8,478 bases of DNA from Syntrophomonadaceae bacterium (lineage in GTDB: Bacteria; Bacillota_D; Dethiobacteria; DTU022). Shown here one piece after another: positions 6,832-8,478 of the stretch (the stretch's first letter is position 1; the number at the start of each line of letters is the position of its first letter). The DNA lies in the NCBI GenBank assembly GCA_003562605.1, contig PWUG01000077.1, forward strand, positions 1-8,478, read 5' to 3'. The translations under genes were made by a program, and so were the position numbers. The notes beneath the pieces were generated by a model. It was not told the origin of the DNA, ran no database searches, and saw only the letters and a program-made list of their open reading frames with translations.

Positions 6832-6845
6832 TGAGGAGGCTTATC

Positions 6846-8478
6846 ATGAGTAAAAAAAAGCAAAAGGAACCTTTGGAAGTAAAGGGAAACACGAATTGGT
6901 TCGCGGCGCAACAGGGGGACTGGGTTTATTTATGTGATACAGCGGGCAATTATAACATCTATAAACTTCGTGCAGATGGCAGTGAGCAGAAAAAACTTAA
7001 CGAAGACGAGTCTTGGTATATAAACTTGGTGGGTGACTGGATTTTTTACAGCAATAAGAGTGACGGAGGGAAAATTTACAAGATCCGTACTGATGGCAGC
7101 GAGCGAATAAAGCTTAATGAAGAGAATTCAGTTTATATTAATGTGAGAGGGAAATGGATTTATTATGTTGAGGAAGATAATGGGGGGATTTACAAGATTG
7201 ATACCGATGGCTTTGGCAAAACAAAACTTAGTAATGATAAGGCTACGTATCTAATAGTAACGGAAGACGGCTGGCTTTTTTACAGCAACAAAGACGATGG
7301 AAATAAAATCTATAAAACAAATACCGAGGGCACAGAACGCTCAAAATTAAACGATGCAGGGGCAAGGTATTTAGATGTTCGCGATGAGTGGGTCTACTAT
7401 CACAACGAAGCAGCAGATGGGAACATTTATAAGATTCATGTAAATGGCAGCCGAGAAAGTAAAATTACCGATGTAGAAGCAGCTCCAAAGAGTGTTGATT
7501 TTATTAAGATAGTCGGTGATTGGATTTATTTTATTAATCAAGAAGATGGTTTCAAGATATATAAAGTGCAAAAGGACGGAAGTAGCTTAGAAAAAGTAAA
7601 TAATGATATGACAAGCTCTTTTATTGTAGAGGATGATTGGATTTACTATGCGGGTGTAGATAAACTCTGTAAGATTCGCACCGATGGTAGCGAATACACA
7701 CAGTTATGCATGGATGATCCAAAAGATTTGATTTTAATGGGGACTAACTTATATTACATTAACGGCAGCATCGTTAGTAGTGATAGGGACAATTACATTT
7801 ATAGGATTAGGGTCGATGGCACTGAAAGGAGTAAACTCACTAATGAGAGAGCTTTCGCATTGAGCATGTTTGGTGATTGGTTGATTTATTTTACTGATGG
7901 TGGCCTTTTTAAAATGTTAACGGATGGAACACAGCAGACTAAACTTTACTATCATAATGGTGTGTATGTGAGTGAGCTTTTTGTAGAAAGTGGAAAAATA
8001 TTTTACAAATATCAAAGGGATAAAAAACTTATTAAGATAGATTTGGATGGCAGTGGGAAAATTATGATAGATGAGCATGTGGAACATTTTAGAGTTGCTG
8101 GAGATTATATTTATTATTCGAATAAAAAACCGATTTTTCAAAAAGTTAAGACGGATGGCAGCGAGAGAACAAAGTTGAGCAATGATCAAGTTTCAGCATC
8201 CGTAATAGATAATGACTGGATTTATTACAGCAACGAAAGCGATGGCCAAAGATTATACAAAATAGGCATAAGCGGTAATAATAGAAGTAAACTAAATTGT
8301 AATATTTCCGGTCGAAGGTCATCATATTTTCCGATTGCATCTTTAACTGTTAATGAAGATTTCATTTATTATAAGAATTACAGTGACGGTGGGAAAATTT
8401 ATAAAGCTGGCATGTATGCAGATGTTAAGGTGATTGATCGGCTTGGTGCGGGTGATGCCTTCACGAGTGGGTTTATAA
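6846..8478 (+). CDS. second DUF5050-type propeller protein, 3'-truncated, with kinase-like tail
   Basis: The ATG at 6846 follows AGGAGG at ideal spacing. The frame stays open for 544 codons to the right edge, so the gene is incomplete. The protein starts MSKKKQKEPLEVKGNTNWF, and its opening (NWFAAQQGDWVYL) resembles the block heads of the upstream gene. Thirteen units with DWIYYSN and KIYKIRTDGSERxKLN follow, with core aromatic pairs near residues 28, 67, 106, 145, 184, 228, 266, 303, 347, 386, 423, 460 and 508. The first five are exactly 39 residues apart. No HIRAN or DUF6273 part is seen before the edge. From about residue 522 the repeat pattern stops and the sequence reads DVKVIDRLGAGDAFTSGFI, a PfkB sugar-kinase motif. 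No signal peptide is visible, and the lysine-rich N-terminus is not followed by a hydrophobic stretch. The gene is probably a duplicate of the neighbour's propeller region; its function is unknown. Confidence 0.9.
   Translation, partial: MSKKKQKEPLEVKGNTNWFAAQQGDWVYLCDTAGNYNIYKLRADGSEQKKLNEDESWYINLVGDWIFYSNKSDGGKIYKIRTDGSERIKLNEENSVYINVRGKWIYYVEEDNGGIYKIDTDGFGKTKLSNDKATYLIVTEDGWLFYSNKDDGNKIYKTNTEGTERSKLNDAGARYLDVRDEWVYYHNEAADGNIYKIHVNGSRESKITDVEAAPKSVDFIKIVGDWIYFINQEDGFKIYKVQKDGSSLEKVNNDMTSSFIVEDDWIYYAGVDKLCKIRTDGSEYTQLCMDDPKDLILMGTNLYYINGSIVSSDRDNYIYRIRVDGTERSKLTNERAFALSMFGDWLIYFTDGGLFKMLTDGTQQTKLYYHNGVYVSELFVESGKIFYKYQRDKKLIKIDLDGSGKIMIDEHVEHFRVAGDYIYYSNKKPIFQKVKTDGSERTKLSNDQVSASVIDNDWIYYSNESDGQRLYKIGISGNNRSKLNCNISGRRSSYFPIASLTVNEDFIYYKNYSDGGKIYKAGMYADVKVIDRLGAGDAFTSGFI
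6903..8408 (+). repeat. thirteen DUF5050-type repeats of the second propeller protein
   Basis: The units share the consensus DWIYYSNxxDGxKIYKIRTDGSERxKLNxD. Early units are regular; later ones vary between 37 and 48 residues, with an insertion around residues 485-500 (SGRRSSYFPIASL). Some units are nearly identical at DNA level to those in the upstream gene. The 15-mer CGCACCGATGGTAGC occurs at 3811, 4504 and 7677. Confidence 0.85.
8409..8478 (+). other. PfkB-family kinase motif fragment at the right edge
   Basis: The last 23 codons encode GMYADVKVIDRLGAGDAF and onward. VIDRLGAGDAF matches the second PfkB/ribokinase signature (D-x-x-G-A-G-D-x-F), in which the aspartate of GAGD is the catalytic base and the glycines form the anion hole. 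The DR form is typical of 2-keto-3-deoxygluconate kinases. The rest of a kinase is not present before this point. It could be a fusion, the remnant of an interrupted kinase gene, or an assembly join. Confidence 0.65.

Noticed and set aside
1876..8478. DGR template repeat elsewhere in the window
   Set aside because: No second copy of the constant segments flanking the presumed variable region, such as the GGCTTTCGTTTAGTTCGG end, was found, and no reverse transcriptase motif is encoded.

Overview
This window looks like an accessory stretch of a bacterial chromosome or metagenomic contig, most likely from a Gram-positive anaerobe of the class Clostridia. The evidence for that is indirect: strong purine-rich ribosome binding sites (GGGAGG, GGAGGGGG, GAGGGGG, AGGAGG) before most genes, A+T-leaning codon use in the later genes, and long DWIYY/IYKIRTDGS propeller repeats of the DUF5050 type, which I associate mainly with Firmicutes. 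Every gene I can support lies on the + strand. The first and last genes run off the window edges. No rRNA, tRNA, CRISPR array, transposase or integrase is visible.

Layout. (1) 1-756 is the 3' part of a gene for a formylglycine-generating-enzyme-like (FGE/SUMF1, C-type-lectin fold) protein. It lacks the catalytic cysteines, and its last ~35 residues look like the variable region of a diversity-generating retroelement (DGR) target. (2) 814-1875 encodes a radical SAM protein with a textbook C-terminal SPASM cysteine pattern but an unusual spacing of the N-terminal cysteines. (3) 1891-1989 is a short unlisted reading frame for a 32-residue hydrophobic, one-span peptide. (4) 2059-2652 encodes a 197-residue protein of unknown function whose N-terminus carries an FVTNSSTSSF motif. 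(5) 2728-6783 encodes a 1351-residue protein with 22 propeller-type repeats in three blocks, followed by a DUF6273-like domain that is split by an inserted HIRAN domain. (6) 6846 to the window end encodes a second DUF5050-type propeller protein with 13 repeats. In its last ~23 codons it changes abruptly into the GAGD motif region of a PfkB-family sugar kinase.

How the parts may work together. The two propeller genes are clearly related and probably arose by duplication. They have no visible signal peptide and are probably cytoplasmic. HIRAN domains elsewhere bind DNA ends or single-stranded DNA, so the large protein could couple a propeller scaffold to nucleic acid recognition; this is inference. 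The radical SAM gene, the small peptide frame and the NSSTSSF protein are closely spaced and could form a peptide or protein modification unit; this is also inference. The first two genes are visibly richer in G+C than those after about 1890, so the window may join two segments of different history. The kinase-like tail at the right edge is either a real fusion, the scar of an insertion into a kinase gene, or an assembly chimera through the repeats.
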